Shown piece after piece: positions 10,601 through 21,853 of a stretch of 64,000 nucleotides of DNA. This DNA is from Alnus glutinosa (lineage: Eukaryota; Streptophyta; Magnoliopsida; Fagales; Betulaceae). The stretch covers positions 23,591,616 to 23,655,615 of the forward strand of contig NC_084894.1 in the NCBI RefSeq assembly GCF_958979055.1. The letters run 5' to 3'. The notes beneath the pieces were generated by a model that made no database searches, was not told where the DNA came from, and saw only the letters and a program-made list of their open reading frames with translations. Position 1 is the stretch's first letter. Every line of letters begins with the position of its first letter. The position numbers and the translations under genes were made by a program.

Positions 10601-13600
10601 CCAGCTTCTTTTGAATTTCCCCCTCAACCAAAGCCCTACTGCCTTCCACTGTATCAATCGCCTGAATCTCCTCAAGAAGCTTTCTCTTGTTCCTCTCCAC
10701 ATTACCAAAGGCCTCTACATTCCACGTCTTCAAATTAGATTTGAGAGCCTTTAGTTTACATGCAAGCACAAAGCTAGGAGAGCCATGAAAAGAGAATGAG
10801 TCCCACCATTGTTTCACCAACCCCACAAAACCATCCACCTTGAGCCACATATTCTCAAACTTGAACGGCCTACTTCTTGCAGAAGAGTGAGCACAATCGA
10901 GGAGAATAGGAAAGTGGTCAGAGAAAAGGCGGGGAAGCCTCTTCTGAGACGCCTCAGGAAACCTTTCTTCCCAATCAGGAGAGACAAGAAAACGATCAAT
11001 TCTGGACCAAACAAAAGGATCACAGGAGATCGACCATGTATAAGAACCTCCAACGAGCGGGAAATCCATAAGACCCTGGTCAGAGATAAAATCACAAAAG
11101 TTCCTCATTGCAGACACACTAACATCTCCAGATCTTTCGCTAGGGAACCTAGTAATATTGAAATCTCCCCCTATACACCAAGGCAAACTCCACCAACTCA
11201 TAATCCCAGCCAGCTCATCCCAAAGACCCCACCGATCAACCCTGCAATTCGGACCATACACGCCCACAAAACCCCACTCAAAGTGATCATCAACATTCCT
11301 GAAAGGAACTGCAAGTGTGAAACTCCCCACGCACACATCCACCTTTTCCACCACCCTCTTATCCCACAAGATAAGAATACCCCCTGAGGCCCCACTAGCA
11401 TCCAAACAACACCAATCCACATAATTACACCCCCAAAGACTACGCACAAATTTCCTAGAAGGATCCTTAACTTTTGTTTCTTGGAGGCAAATAAGATCCA
11501 CCTTCCAATCTCTGAGCAAATTGCAAATCCTTAAGCGTTTACGCCTATTATTCAGCCCCCTTACGTTCCAAGAAAGAATCTTCGGCTTCATGGCACTACT
11601 ACTAACCCCCTTGCCCTCCTCTTACCGCTACTCCATCCGGAACCTTTGGCATCATAGTTAATAGAGCTCTCCAAATTCTTAATCTCCCTCTTACCCTTCG
11701 TGCGTCCTTTACCTAAGCGACGCTCCTCTTTTCTCTCCTCTTCTATACAAGTCAGAAAAGCTAACAATTGCAATTTATGCCCCACGAACGTCATCCCAAC
11801 AATGGGATAAATCTCGTTAGCACTCTGCATCACCCAGTCCGAGTACCCCAAGCCCCCCAAGTCTAGAGAGTAGGCATTGAGAGGAGAACCCACATCAACA
11901 GCCCCTCCCCCCTCCTTGAACTCCACCAAACCAGCATCCCTGGGAGTAATGCTTCTTGAGGCCTCACCCAACAATCCAACCTGCAGACCAGGGGACACTG
12001 AGTCCACCACTGGCCCCCCCATCCACTCACAACCTTCCCCTCCAGCACTGCCAAAGCATGGAACAATCTCCATATCCACCGTTTGATGCCCAAACACATT
12101 CCTCGTCAACTCCCGAGGCACACTCGGCATATCCACACTTCTCAACTGCGAAAGTGCTGAGTCCTTCACCCTCACTAGACCACCCTCTAAACACAAGACA
12201 GGGATATCACTACAATTCAACTGCTCCTGCTCCGAAAAAAACTTATCCCCTGCTGCACCGGACCCAACTATCAGCTCCCCCTCCCTCTGCTGACCCGGTT
12301 CCTCCATCTGCACCACCTCTACCTCCACCTGCACCTCAGAGCTACAAAGGGGCGAGAAGCATCTATCCAAGAGCCTGGACTGTCCTAGGAGCTGCCCTGC
12401 ACCTACACCCGGAGATGGAGTCAATGTCGGAGAGTCGGTGACTAGGCTCTGAGGACTGTTCTGAGAACCATTCCCCCGTGCGGCTGGATCTGTGCCTACC
12501 GAAACCAGCGCAGATGACTCCCTCACCGGCGAACGAAGCTGGCCGTCGAGAGATGAGGAGGCGGCGACATGTCCCAGAGCCGGAGCCCACGTAGAGGAAG
12601 AGGCACCAGGCGTGAAGTTCCCGGCGTCCAAGCCCGGAGTCGAAACAGCCCCATGAATATGCACCGAACTCGCATGGGCCCAAGGGGGGCGGGAGCCTGG
12701 ATCCACCTTAGCCCTCCACTCCATAGCCTGGTATGGACATTCCAAGATACCTTTACCTTTAGAGGCCCTGGCTGGTTTGGATAATGCAATAGTTTTTGAT
12801 TTGGGCTTTGGTTTGGATTTGGGCCGAGCCACTTTGAAACCCACCACCCGGGCCCTAGAAGAAGCTGCACGACCCAGACCACCACCATCAACCAAGGCCA
12901 AACCCTTCAGCCAAAAGTCAATCTCCTTTTGCATCCTTTCCAACGACTCTCTGAGGGCACCCACATCGAGACTTTCACCAGAATGGCTGTTAAGTGTGAT
13001 TAACCCTTTTTTTCAAAGTAATCTGATGCACATTTTCTATAACATAATATAGTGACTTGAACACCATATGGTCATACAAAGTCTGCAATACTGTAATAAA
13101 ATGTCCAAAGTATTCCAATAATATCATTATGAAAGTGAATTTAATCTTTATTATCCAAAAATTTTCAAGGTTGATGCTTATACCAACTAGAGGTGTACAA
13201 GCGGGCAACTATTAACCACAAATAACCGCTAACTTTATAACCGCTTTGGTGGGCAGTTGGCAAAAACCGCTAACCGCCTAGGGCAGTTGCGGTTAGTGGT
13301 TTTAGTGGCAGGCGGAAAGAAAAAAGAAAAAAAAAAAAAAGAAGAAGACATCTACATTAAAAGCATGAGAATTGAAGGTGCAGCACAAATGAATGCCCAT
13401 AGTAATATAACAAAAGGTGAAAGCAGGTGCTGCTGCCCCGACATAAGCTAACATTGCAAAAAATATTTCATGGAAAATCGATATTCTCATGGATCTCTCT
13501 ACATAGTAAATACTACCCCATGATCTTTTCTTACCCACTGAGAATTTTTTGTAGCAACTTTCATCTACCAAGCTTAATTTGTATGTATCTATGTAAATCA

Positions 13601-13885
13601 TATATTTTCATTATTTAGCTCCACAGAAATACTAGCAAAGTGCAAGACTTCTTATTGGGATTGCCCATATGATTCAAAGTCAAATGGAAAAGTTTATCAT
13701 AAGTCAATACGGTCTATAATTTTATCTCTCATTCTTCTTCAGCTTTTTTCCCCAAAATTCTAAACTACAATTCAGCTTCCACAACTTCCATGCCTCACAC
13801 AATCTTAGAGAAAATAGTGCATGATAGGGTCGTCTATTACCAAACTTATACCACCTGCAGCCTACAGATTACAATCAGAACGAAA

Positions 13886-13921
<36 letters not shown>

Positions 13922-16352
13922 TATATATATATATTAGTTTATTTTTTATTTTATTTTTATGACGAGGAACCCCTCCAAGGTAAGGGCCACTTCGTGTACC
14001 CACTCTTGTTGGGTAAACCTCAAACCCAATCAGAATGAAACAAGTATATTGACAACATTGATGCATTTTCCTGGTAGATATTCATGCTGTTACATAGTTA
14101 CATTTTGAGCCCATCATGATCACTTCAATAGTATGATCCCGCATGGCGTTCCAAACATTTGACCATATGCCTAGCATCAAGGCAAGCCTCTAAAACAAAT
14201 TGCATTAGACATTAAGAATCTTAAACATTCAACATTAATGGCATTTGCATTAGGCTTGGCATATAAAATGTCTTTATTAGCATCTTTATGACCTCTGGTT
14301 TTAAGCTTAAAGATATCTGAATTACAGCATCAAATACAAGTTATGAAGGCCTCAGATTCTTTTTTTCTTTTTCTTTTTATGAATGAATTTGTATTAACAA
14401 AAAAACACAATACAACACACTCTAGAAACTAGGCTAGAACAACAGAAGCTCTACAACAGCTCCCAACAATAGCAAGCTTTATTTATTTATATTATATTAT
14501 ATTAACGGCCGGCTGGTTTTTATGCAAAAAAGACAAAACGGGATTGGATTTCCACTCATAAGGAAGGAAGGTTAGATACCTTTGACAGGGTTGTATTTTT
14601 GGTTGAAATGGGATGGTGTTCAAACTCCCGAAATGCAGTCAAGACAGTGGGCCCTCCCCTTTCTGATTGGACTGACTCAGGGAAGGGTCAATCTCCTCCG
14701 GAGGGCTGCACAGCCACTCATTCATCCTGACCAAATAGTAGAATCTCTCTCAGCGATTCTTTAGCGACAGCGAACACTCAATACAACCCAAATCCCTATC
14801 AAGACAAATATCTTGTACAATACCCCAGTTACTACAAAGATCTACATTCACATCATTCTTTTTAAATTTCCTCCCCCTAATTCTATTTTTCACATCCCAA
14901 ACAACCTCTTGGAGCACTTTCTTTTCAGCTTTAGAAGGACTACCTTACCTAATATCATTCCTTTGTCTCCATAACTGGTCTACATCACTCCATGCAATTC
15001 TGCAGATAATGGCCTTTAAAATTTTGTCTCTCCACTCATTTAATCCCATACACACCACTGCTGGCCACTCTATGGAAGGATCAAGAACCAAGCACCTACT
15101 CATAAGCTCTCTCCACAATCTTTTACTACAACCACATTCAAAAAACAAATGTTCCCTTGATTCATAACACTCCTGCAAAACATACACTGCACCTCACCTC
15201 TGTAACCCCATCCCAAAAGCTTCTCACCCATGGTCAAACAAGTTTGAAAAGCAAGCCATAAAATGAAACCTTGCCTAGGACCAGTGTTAGAAAAACATAC
15301 CAACTTCCATCACTCTTCAATTGGTTTCCTTATACAAATTGCATCCAAAGTATCCCTGCTGGTGTAGTAATCCTTCTTTGAAATCACCCAGATTGCCTAA
15401 TCAACTTCCCCAATCTTCACCATCGATAGCTTATTTGGATATTAACAACCTCATCGGATCTAGCAGGCTGCCATTCTCAATCCTTCCCATTCATTACACT
15501 AGACAATTTTGCATCCAAAGCATCATAAACCACCCTATAACCATACTTCTCATACAATATGCCACCCGAGTGCCACCAAACGATAAATTCTATTCCCATC
15601 CCCCACCATGAATCTTAAAAACTTCTTGGCGACATCCCTCAGTTTCAAAATCTTTCTCCAACACCAAGAACAGGTTTGGGGAACTTCTAATTGCAAAAAC
15701 ATCTACCCTTTATCAAGCATAACAGTCCTAATGGGGGCAAATTATACAAAAACACCCCTCCAAAGTGATAGTTATGCATGAGGCGCCAAAAGCTGCTCAA
15801 TGGCAATCGTCATCAGAACCACTTTAAAAGGGCAACTCAAGAAAGCAAAACAATGCAAAATCCAACTTATATATCCATACTAAGGTATGCAAAATATCAG
15901 TCACATGTAAACTAAAAAAAAAAACTCACAATTGCACATGAAATAAATTCAAAAAGCAAAATAGCACTGCGCCCTTTGTAAAATCATATCGTAATTGAAA
16001 AAAGAAAGAAAATTTACCACTTTCTATTAACTGTAGTAGGGGAAGTCAAATTCCCATCAGGAGGCTTGACCTCTTCTTCTTTCTTGATATTTTCCTCTCT
16101 CGCAGCTGCCCTTTGCATGAACTATTGAAATAAAGAAAAGAGCTTACAGACTAGGACTTTGCAGCAAATATCGAAAATTAAAGAATGCCCAGATGAATTT
16201 GACCAAACCCCAGTTCAAAGATCAAGAGTATTTTTCTAAATTTTGCATAGAGAAGCTAGTACAGACTATTGATAGAGGAAATAGAAGCAAGTTTGTATTT
16301 TTTGATTTACCTTCAAGTTCTTCAGAGTGCTAGAAAGCTCGCGCTTGGCCAT
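4666..16352 (-). CDS. MPP6: MPP6-like nuclear exosome cofactor (M-phase phosphoprotein 6 family)
   Basis: A small basic RNA-binding cofactor. In animals and yeast MPP6 links the nuclear exosome to RRP6 and MTR4 for 5.8S rRNA maturation and RNA decay; the role here is by family. Exons on the minus strand: 16352-16311, 16121-16018, 6861-6780, 6682-6609, 4918-4666. They give 555 bases and 184 residues in one frame, all with GT-AG borders. The N-terminus ([18 protein letters not shown]) matches the family start; human MPP6 has ...LSKNLLRMKFMQR. The signature [15 protein letters not shown] (about residues 65-79) matches human GRMSFRGFNPEVEKL. The C-terminus is low-complexity and lysine-rich ([19 protein letters not shown]). 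The second intron is 9156 bases and holds a LINE, MITEs and other repeats. A (CT)n tract at 16407-16430 lies in the leader. I am sure of the family and fairly sure of each border. Confidence 0.9.
5034..5140 (-). repeat. Possible tRNA-derived SINE fragment
   Basis: On the minus strand a phrase GGTCAAGGGTTCAGGATCC resembles a pol III B box (GGTTCRANNCC) and is followed by a pyrimidine-poor tail. A related phrase is at 58030-58095 (GGTCAAGGGTTCAAAA, minus). No target duplication was found, so this is a weak call. Confidence 0.25.
5390..5770. repeat. Inverted-repeat element with GC-rich core
   Basis: Two arms, 'gatgtggcttttaaa' near 5418 and 'ttttaaaagccacatc' near 5486, form a perfect-looking hairpin. 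A GC-rich stretch (5520-5740) follows, with repeated 'gtggccgaac'/'ggccacccc' phrases that can pair with each other. A related GC-rich phrase lies at 7582-7646 inside another element. No coding capacity. It lies in the MPP6 intron between exons 4 and 5. Confidence 0.45.
5871..6298. mobile_element. Harbinger/Tourist-like MITE, 428 bp, TAA target duplication
   Basis: The left end AGCATCCCCAATGGTTTAGC and the right end (complement GAGCATTCTCAATGGTTTAGC) form terminal inverted repeats of about 25 bases. TAA flanks both sides (5868-5870 and 6299-6301), the 3-bp duplication expected for Harbinger-type MITEs. The inside has a GA-rich stretch near 6150-6175 and no open frame. It sits in the last MPP6 intron. 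Confidence 0.8.
7959..11591 (-). pseudogene. LINE ORF2: APE endonuclease, reverse transcriptase, zf-RVT
   Basis: A 1210-codon frame interrupted by two in-frame TAG codons (9930-9928 and 8763-8761), otherwise open. The APE-type endonuclease starts at [19 protein letters not shown] and includes GVYGPN and GGDFNITRF. The RT follows: [47 protein letters not shown], the catalytic FADD (as [12 protein letters not shown] near 9530), and the C-terminal zf-RVT region ([19 protein letters not shown]). Only two nonsense changes in 3.6 kb suggest a recent copy. The start ATG overlaps the ORF1 stop as ATGA (11591-11588). Confidence 0.92.
11588..12988 (-). pseudogene. LINE ORF1, C-terminal part only
   Basis: An open frame of at least 458 codons, low-complexity and rich in G, S, P and E, ending in a basic tail ([12 protein letters not shown]). 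No conserved domain is visible in this part. In related plant L1 elements the preceding region has a DUF4283 domain and a CCHC knuckle, and these lie beyond the truncation point. Its TGA stop shares two bases with the ATG of ORF2. Confidence 0.7.
13186..13325. repeat. hAT-like element fragment (AACCGC-rich)
   Basis: It begins 'tagaggtgtacaagcgggca' and is rich in AACCGC/GCGGTT phrases, like the 60315-61411 element whose right end reads TAGGCATGTACAGAC on the complement. The other end is not found, so this is a truncated copy. It lies in the MPP6 intron. Confidence 0.45.
13891..14027 (-). mobile_element. Short retroposed insertion with a microsatellite tail
   Basis: Flanked by an 18-base direct repeat, AATCAGAACGAAACAAGT (13873-13890) and AATCAGAATGAAACAAGT (14028-14045), with one mismatch. 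The insert begins with (GT)n then (TA)n and a T-rich stretch and ends with about 75 bases of unique sequence. This is the layout of a minus-strand non-LTR insertion whose A-rich tail has become a microsatellite. The family is not recognised. Confidence 0.6.
14360..15730 (-). mobile_element. Decayed L1-type LINE remnant (zf-RVT end)
   Basis: Minus-strand frames between 14945 and 15303 encode [18 protein letters not shown]..., C-x2-C, then [17 protein letters not shown], the zf-RVT region at the end of plant LINE ORF2. The frame shifts at least once near 15180. The T-rich stretch at 14360-14380 marks the 3' end. It differs clearly from the two other LINE families in the window and looks much older. 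It lies in the MPP6 intron. Confidence 0.7.
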
Positions 16353-16406
16353 TTCAGCTTCTCGGTTTTCACCAGAAAAGCTCAAAACAACAACTTTAGC
16401 CCACCT

Positions 16407-16430
16407 CTCTCTCTCTCTCTCTCTCTCTCC
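16407..16430. repeat. (CT)n microsatellite in the MPP6 leader
   Basis: About 12 CT units 55 bases upstream of the MPP6 ATG. On the transcribed strand it reads as GA repeats, a frequent feature of plant 5' leaders. Confidence 0.8.
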
Positions 16431-16542
16431 CCCCTCACGGTGCAAGAAAAGAAGCTGTCCGTGTTCAACGCGAAAAAAAACGAATAGGAACCGAAGGGAT
16501 TCAAAAACATCTAATTTGTCCTTGCTAAAGTCGGACATAGTA

Positions 16543-16660
16543 TTGGGCTGGATGGGCCTATGCTAGGCCGAAGGTTAACCCGCTCATCGGCCTAAACGGA
16601 ATTTAAGCCGATGTTGGCATTGGACTCGGAGGCTAAGTTGCATTTAGGTTAGCCCAAACC
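16543..16660 (-). promoter_or_regulatory. Site II-type motifs upstream of MPP6
   Basis: TGGGCT (16543), TGGGCCT (16553-16559) and AGCCCAAA (16651) cluster 190-310 bases upstream of the MPP6 start. TGGGCC/T elements are bound by TCP factors and are common in promoters of ribosome and RNA-processing genes. The motifs are seen; the function is inferred. Confidence 0.45.
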
Positions 16661-16678
16661 ACCCTTAACTAGTTTTTA

Positions 16679-16885
16679 GGAAAAATTACACATATTTCTC
16701 TCAAACTATCACTTAACTATCAATATTCTCAAACTACTAATTATTTCAATATACCTCCTCAAACTATCAAAAAATGTCAATGTCCTCCTAAAACCAACAA
16801 AAATATGAAAATGACCCTAAAATTTTTTCAATAAAACAAAAATAACATTACAAATTCGAGAAAAAAAAAAAACTAAAACAAATAG

Positions 16886-16923
<38 letters not shown>

Positions 16924-17306
16924 ACAAAATGTTTTTTGAAATAAAAAACAAAAAAGAACGATTTTTTTAAAAAAAAAAAAACACAAAAGCAAACGAAGAA
17001 AAAAAAAACTGAAAATTATAAAAACAAATTTCTTTTTTTAAAAAAACAAAAAAAGAAGAAGAAAAATAATTTTTTATTTTTTATATTTTGTATAAATTTT
17101 TGCTATTTTAAATTTTTTTTAATAATTTTTTAGTTTTTATTTTAAATTTAATAAGTTTATAAAGGGTATTTTTGTCATTAGAGAGGACATGAACATTTTT
17201 TTGGTAGTTTTAGTTTAGGACGGGGAAGACATTGACATTATTGGTAGTTTGAAATAGACATTGACAATGAAGTGGATAATTTGAGGGAATTATATGAACT
17301 TTTCCC
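16679..17306. mobile_element. AT-rich inverted-repeat MITE, both ends present
   Basis: The left end GGAAAAATTACACATATTTC...CAAACTATCACTTAACTATC mirrors the right end ...GATAATTTGAGGGAATTATATGAACTTTTCCC. The inside contains long A runs (about 16885-16920) and the AAACTATCAAAAAATGTCAATGTCC phrase shared with three other places in the window. About 628 bases, non-coding. It sits between the divergent MPP6 and UFD1 genes. Confidence 0.7.
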
Positions 17307-18149
<843 letters not shown>

Positions 18150-18877
18150 ATTAAAAAAAAACCTAGTAAAATTAGAAAAATAAAAAGATGACGGGCGCCA
18201 GCAAATAATGTAATAGAACATAAAGCACGAAAGGGGATCACCCGCACGACCACCGCCCAACGAAGGGGTGGCTCTTACATCTAAAATATTAAGCAATTAT
18301 TTTCTCAAAATATTCCTATAAGAATACGTGAATTTTTATTTTTAATTTTAAAAAAGGTGTTTTACATTTTTAAAGATCTTTTGTGCTTTGAATTATTTAG
18401 GAAATTTTTTTACTTATAACCCCTCGTGAAACTTTAAAAAGTTTAAATTTAAGATATTCATATTTCAAATTTTTTTTCAATTTCAACATTATGTTAGAAT
18501 TTTTCGTTAAATTCTATCAAAATTTTTAAAATACCATTGTGTTTATTTTTTAAAAAAAGTTTATATATATTTTCAAAAATTCAGGCATGGGTATTTTTGC
18601 AAGAAAAATACATAAATTCTAGCAATTTTTTTTTTCCTAAAAGAAAAGTATTATTTTGAAAATTTTGACAAAATTTAATGGAAAATTCTAAAGGAATGTT
18701 AAAATTGAAAAAAATTGAAAGATAGATACCCTAAATTGACACTTTTTAAAATTTGGGCATTTTTTTCAAAAGTGACAAAAGATCAAGAATTATAAGTGAA
18801 GTTGTTCCAATTATTTATTAATAGTTTTGACAAAATTGCACTTTTATTTTAATTTTTCGAAAAACATTCCAAACCAT

Positions 18878-19050
18878 GGCTGTATGCTCTTGGGCCCTTG
18901 GCTGGCTGTATGCTCTTGGGCCCTTGGCTTTTGAAAACATTCCAATCCAAAAGAGGCCAGGAATTCTCTGGGCTTTCGTATAAGGCCTTATAAGATACCA
19001 TTGTAGCGTCCGATACGGATATACGTTAGACGCTCTCTTAAGCTATAAAA
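18878..19050 (+). promoter_or_regulatory. UFD1 promoter: 26-bp tandem duplication with TGGGCCC and a TATA box
   Basis: A perfect 26-base direct repeat at 18878-18903 and 18904-18929 starts GGCTGTATGCTC and carries TGGGCCC in each copy (18891-18897, 18917-18923). TATAAAAGG follows at 19044. Transcription would start near 19075. TGGGCC motifs act as site II / TCP elements in plant housekeeping promoters; their doubling here is seen directly, their effect is inferred. Confidence 0.6.
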
Positions 19051-19556
19051 GGCCCGAAGCCACCTTTTCAAAACACTCCCACAAGTTTCACTCACCGTGA
19101 CTTCTTCTTCCTTCACCGCCTACAGTCTGGCAACCTTCAAATACCTGCACAATCCATCACAATCCCCACGGATCGCAAGCAATTTTTCTGATCTAAATCT
19201 GTTGTTCATTTTTGACATTGAAACAGCCAGGTATAATCAGCTTTCCCTTCTCTGTACTGCACTGTATCGATTTCATTTTCGGGCTTTCTCTTTTTACCTT
19301 GTTTTCAATGGTTTTTGTGGTGTGTATACAGAATATCAGTTTTTTTTTAGTGGGTTGGTAATGCAATGCTATATAATTGATGGAATCTTCTTCAGGAACT
19401 CAACCTTTTTATGCTTTCTAATCGGTTTTGGTCAGATTAAATCTTGGTGTGAATTGGGTTTTGTGTTTGTCCATTGTTTGTTTGCTTATTTGTATGTTTG
19501 GATTTTGCAGGCAAGTAATCTTATAGTGGATTGGAAACTTCTCAAGCGCATTAATC

Positions 19557-21853
19557 ATGGTATGTTAATAACCTATGGTTGTATTCTTTGTTGTTTGCGT
19601 TTGCTGAATTATTGTCTTTAAAAACAATATTAGTCTAAAAAAATTGTGGGAACCCAATTCTATGGAGAATTTGATTTCTCTTCTGTATTGCTTGCAACCT
19701 TGGTCAATTCAATCGATTAGCATGAATGTTTGGACTAAAAAATAGTGGCCCTTTGCATGTCTTGTGGAATAAGTAGCAATTAATGAGCTTATATGTTCTC
19801 TATATCAAACTTTTCACTTTTATATGTTGCTCCTAGCTCAGCTTTTGATCACTCATCCGATTGTTTGTTTTGATGGTTAAAGGCTTATGAAGACCGTGGT
19901 AATTCAATCTTTGAACGGATTTATCGATGTTACCCTGTCTCCTTCATTGATAAGGTTTGACAGTTGCCATTGCTGAATTTCATTTACTTTACTATGAGCA
20001 ATTCTATTGGTTAAATTGGAATATTAGAATCATCTCTGTTAGACTCTTAACTAATTATCCCAGTACTCTGATTATAAGAATCTCTTGAAATAGGTTGTTA
20101 GATTTGTAAGCTTACCAATTTGCATTATTGACTAAGCTGATGTTTATAATAACTCATGACATAGAGGAAAATACTGGTTTGTACACATAATTAGTTTTCA
20201 TATTGTATACATGCGTTGGTCTAGTATTTACTCTTTAGTTAGGCTCTTGATTTTTTGTTGATTTCTGATTCCAAATTTATTATTTCTCTGAATCTTTGCA
20301 GGCACATTTGGAAAAGGGTGATAAAAGTACGATTACTGCTAGACCAATTCTGTGATAATATCCTCTGTTTATATGTTTATTTTATCTTAATTCTTGATAG
20401 TTCTTAAAGCTAAAGTATTACTTATGAGGTTTCTTTTTGCTTCCAGTTATTATGCCTCCCTCAGCTCTTGATCGCCTTGGTAAGTCAGTAATTTATCTAT
20501 TTTTAACATGTCCTTCTTTCTGTTTCCTAATGCTGATGCTTGTCGGGTTTGCTTTTAGCAATGTTGGTTTTTATTCCTGAAAACATCAACTAAGACATTT
20601 GGATTTTTTATGGTCCAGCATCTTTAGACATAGAGTACCCTATGTTATTTGAACTAAGAAATCCTTCTGCTGGACGAGTTAGTCATTGTGGAGTCCTAGA
20701 ATTTGTTGCTGATGAGGGACTGATATATTTACCATGCTGGGTATGCTTTTCTCTCTTTGATCTTCTAAAATTGCTGTGGTTCTCCTGATGTTTTGCCTCT
20801 TATTTAGTGCTGCCTTTTGTTTTTTTTTTTTTTTTCCTGCTAGATGATGGAAAACATGCTCCTACAAGAGGGAGACGTAGTGCAAGTGAAGAATGCCAGC
20901 CTTGCAAAGGGAACATATATGAAGCTGCAGCCCCACACCAAGGACTTCTTAGATATCTCCAACCCCAAAGCTATGTTAGTCAATTTGCCATTTTCATATA
21001 TATACCGTAGCAACAGTCTTGTTCCCTGTGTGCGCACGTGTTACTCTTCTCTCGTATCTTACCTCAATGTTCATTTGCAGGTTGGAAAGATCATTAAGGG
21101 GCTACTCTTGTTTAACCACTGGTGATACCATCGTGGTTGCTTACAACAATAAGAAGTTTTACATTGATATAGTTGAAACAAAACCCTCATCTGCAGTCAG
21201 TATAATTGAGACAGACTGCGAGGTTGACTTTGCTCCTCCTCTTGATTATAAAGAACCTGAAAAACCGGCACCATCAGCTCTGTTGAACAAGAGGAGACCA
21301 GAAGGTTCTTTGCCTCTTTTTTTTCTTAATTTTTTTTAAACCTTTCTTTTAGACACTTGCTCAGAAGGTTTGATTATTAACCTCTTGCCTTAAATTCTTT
21401 TTGGTATTTCAGTTGAAGATGAGCCAGCCGACAAGAGGGCCAAGATCAGCCCATTCACGGGTTCTGGGAGACGTTTGGATGGAAAGCCCTTGACACAATC
21501 AGCTGCATCTGCTTCTTCTCCCATGCTTAAGCACGACCAACCAGAGGGTCAAAATGGAACCAATTATTCTAAGTCAACAAATTCTGCCTCACATCAAGCT
21601 TCTGGAAGGCTTGTGTTTGGTTCAAATGCAAACAAACCTGAAAAGGAAGCACCAAAAGTATGTCTTTCTTGTCTTGTAATAAAGCTCCCTCGATTTTTTT
21701 TTTTTTTTTTTTTTTTGTATAACTGGTGCAAAAATTGATTGGTTTTTGTAATGTTAGGTTGCCCCAAAGAACAGCAATCAAGAGCCGCCGCAGAAGATGG
21801 AAGAGCCAAAGTTTCAAGCATTCACGGGGAAAAAGTATTCACTGAAAGGATAA
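19557..21853 (+). CDS. UFD1: UFD1, ubiquitin fusion degradation protein 1 (CDC48/p97 cofactor)
   Basis: With NPL4 it forms the adaptor that brings ubiquitinated clients to the CDC48 ATPase in ER-associated and nuclear degradation. Exons: 19557-19559 (coding part of a leader exon 19511-19559), 19883-19954, 20302-20326, 20447-20479, 20619-20740, 20844-20974, 21081-21304, 21413-21657, 21758-21853; 951 bases, 316 residues. The UFD1 fold covers about residues 12-190: [87 protein letters not shown]. Two CDC48-binding SHP-type boxes follow, FTGSGRRL and, at the C-terminus, FTGKKYSL. A non-coding exon ends at 19230. The ATG is the last three bases of exon 2, so the first intron inside the coding region follows directly. 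No break is seen. Confidence 0.95.

Larger units (their letters stand above)
7873..12988 (-). mobile_element. L1-type LINE, 5'-truncated, nearly open ORF2
   Basis: A plant L1 lineage element running on the minus strand, about 5.1 kb. The poly-A tail appears as a T run at 7873-7886. It carries the C-terminal part of ORF1 (12964-11588 and open up to the junction at 12988) and a complete ORF2 (11591-7959). The N-terminal part of ORF1 (DUF4283 and zinc knuckle in this group) is missing, so the copy is 5'-truncated. No target duplication is visible at the two junctions, unlike the LINE at 47069. It lies in the same orientation as the host gene MPP6 and inside its second intron. Confidence 0.9.
7276..13005. 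mobile_element. Inverted-repeat MITE split by a LINE insertion
   Basis: The left arm (7276-7370) starts GGTTAATTACACTTAACCCC and continues through CAACTACCACTCATT. Its mirror image is the right arm at 7796-7872 plus 12990-13005, ending TTAAGTGTGATTAACC. The right arm is interrupted exactly where the LINE at 7873-12988 begins and ends; removing the LINE restores the inverted repeat. The element alone is about 610 bases. The centre contains the GC-rich 'accacccccaagtgattcggggg' hairpin (7600-7640). No clear target duplication was found at the outer ends. Confidence 0.75.

Noticed and set aside
10809-12441. Long plus-strand frames (192 and 161 codons) opposite the LINE
   Set aside because: They are antisense shadows of LINE ORF1 and ORF2.
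7276-13005. One large composite transposon carrying the LINE genes
   Set aside because: The inverted repeat is cut inside its right arm by the LINE, so these are two independent elements.
13345-13630. Possible exon with GCAGGTGCTGCTGCC near the MPP6 intron centre
   Set aside because: The five-exon MPP6 frame closes without it and the family has no matching segment.
19097-19621. 174-codon plus-strand frame before UFD1
   Set aside because: It reads through the UFD1 leader exons and introns; splice sites and family alignment place the real start at 19557.
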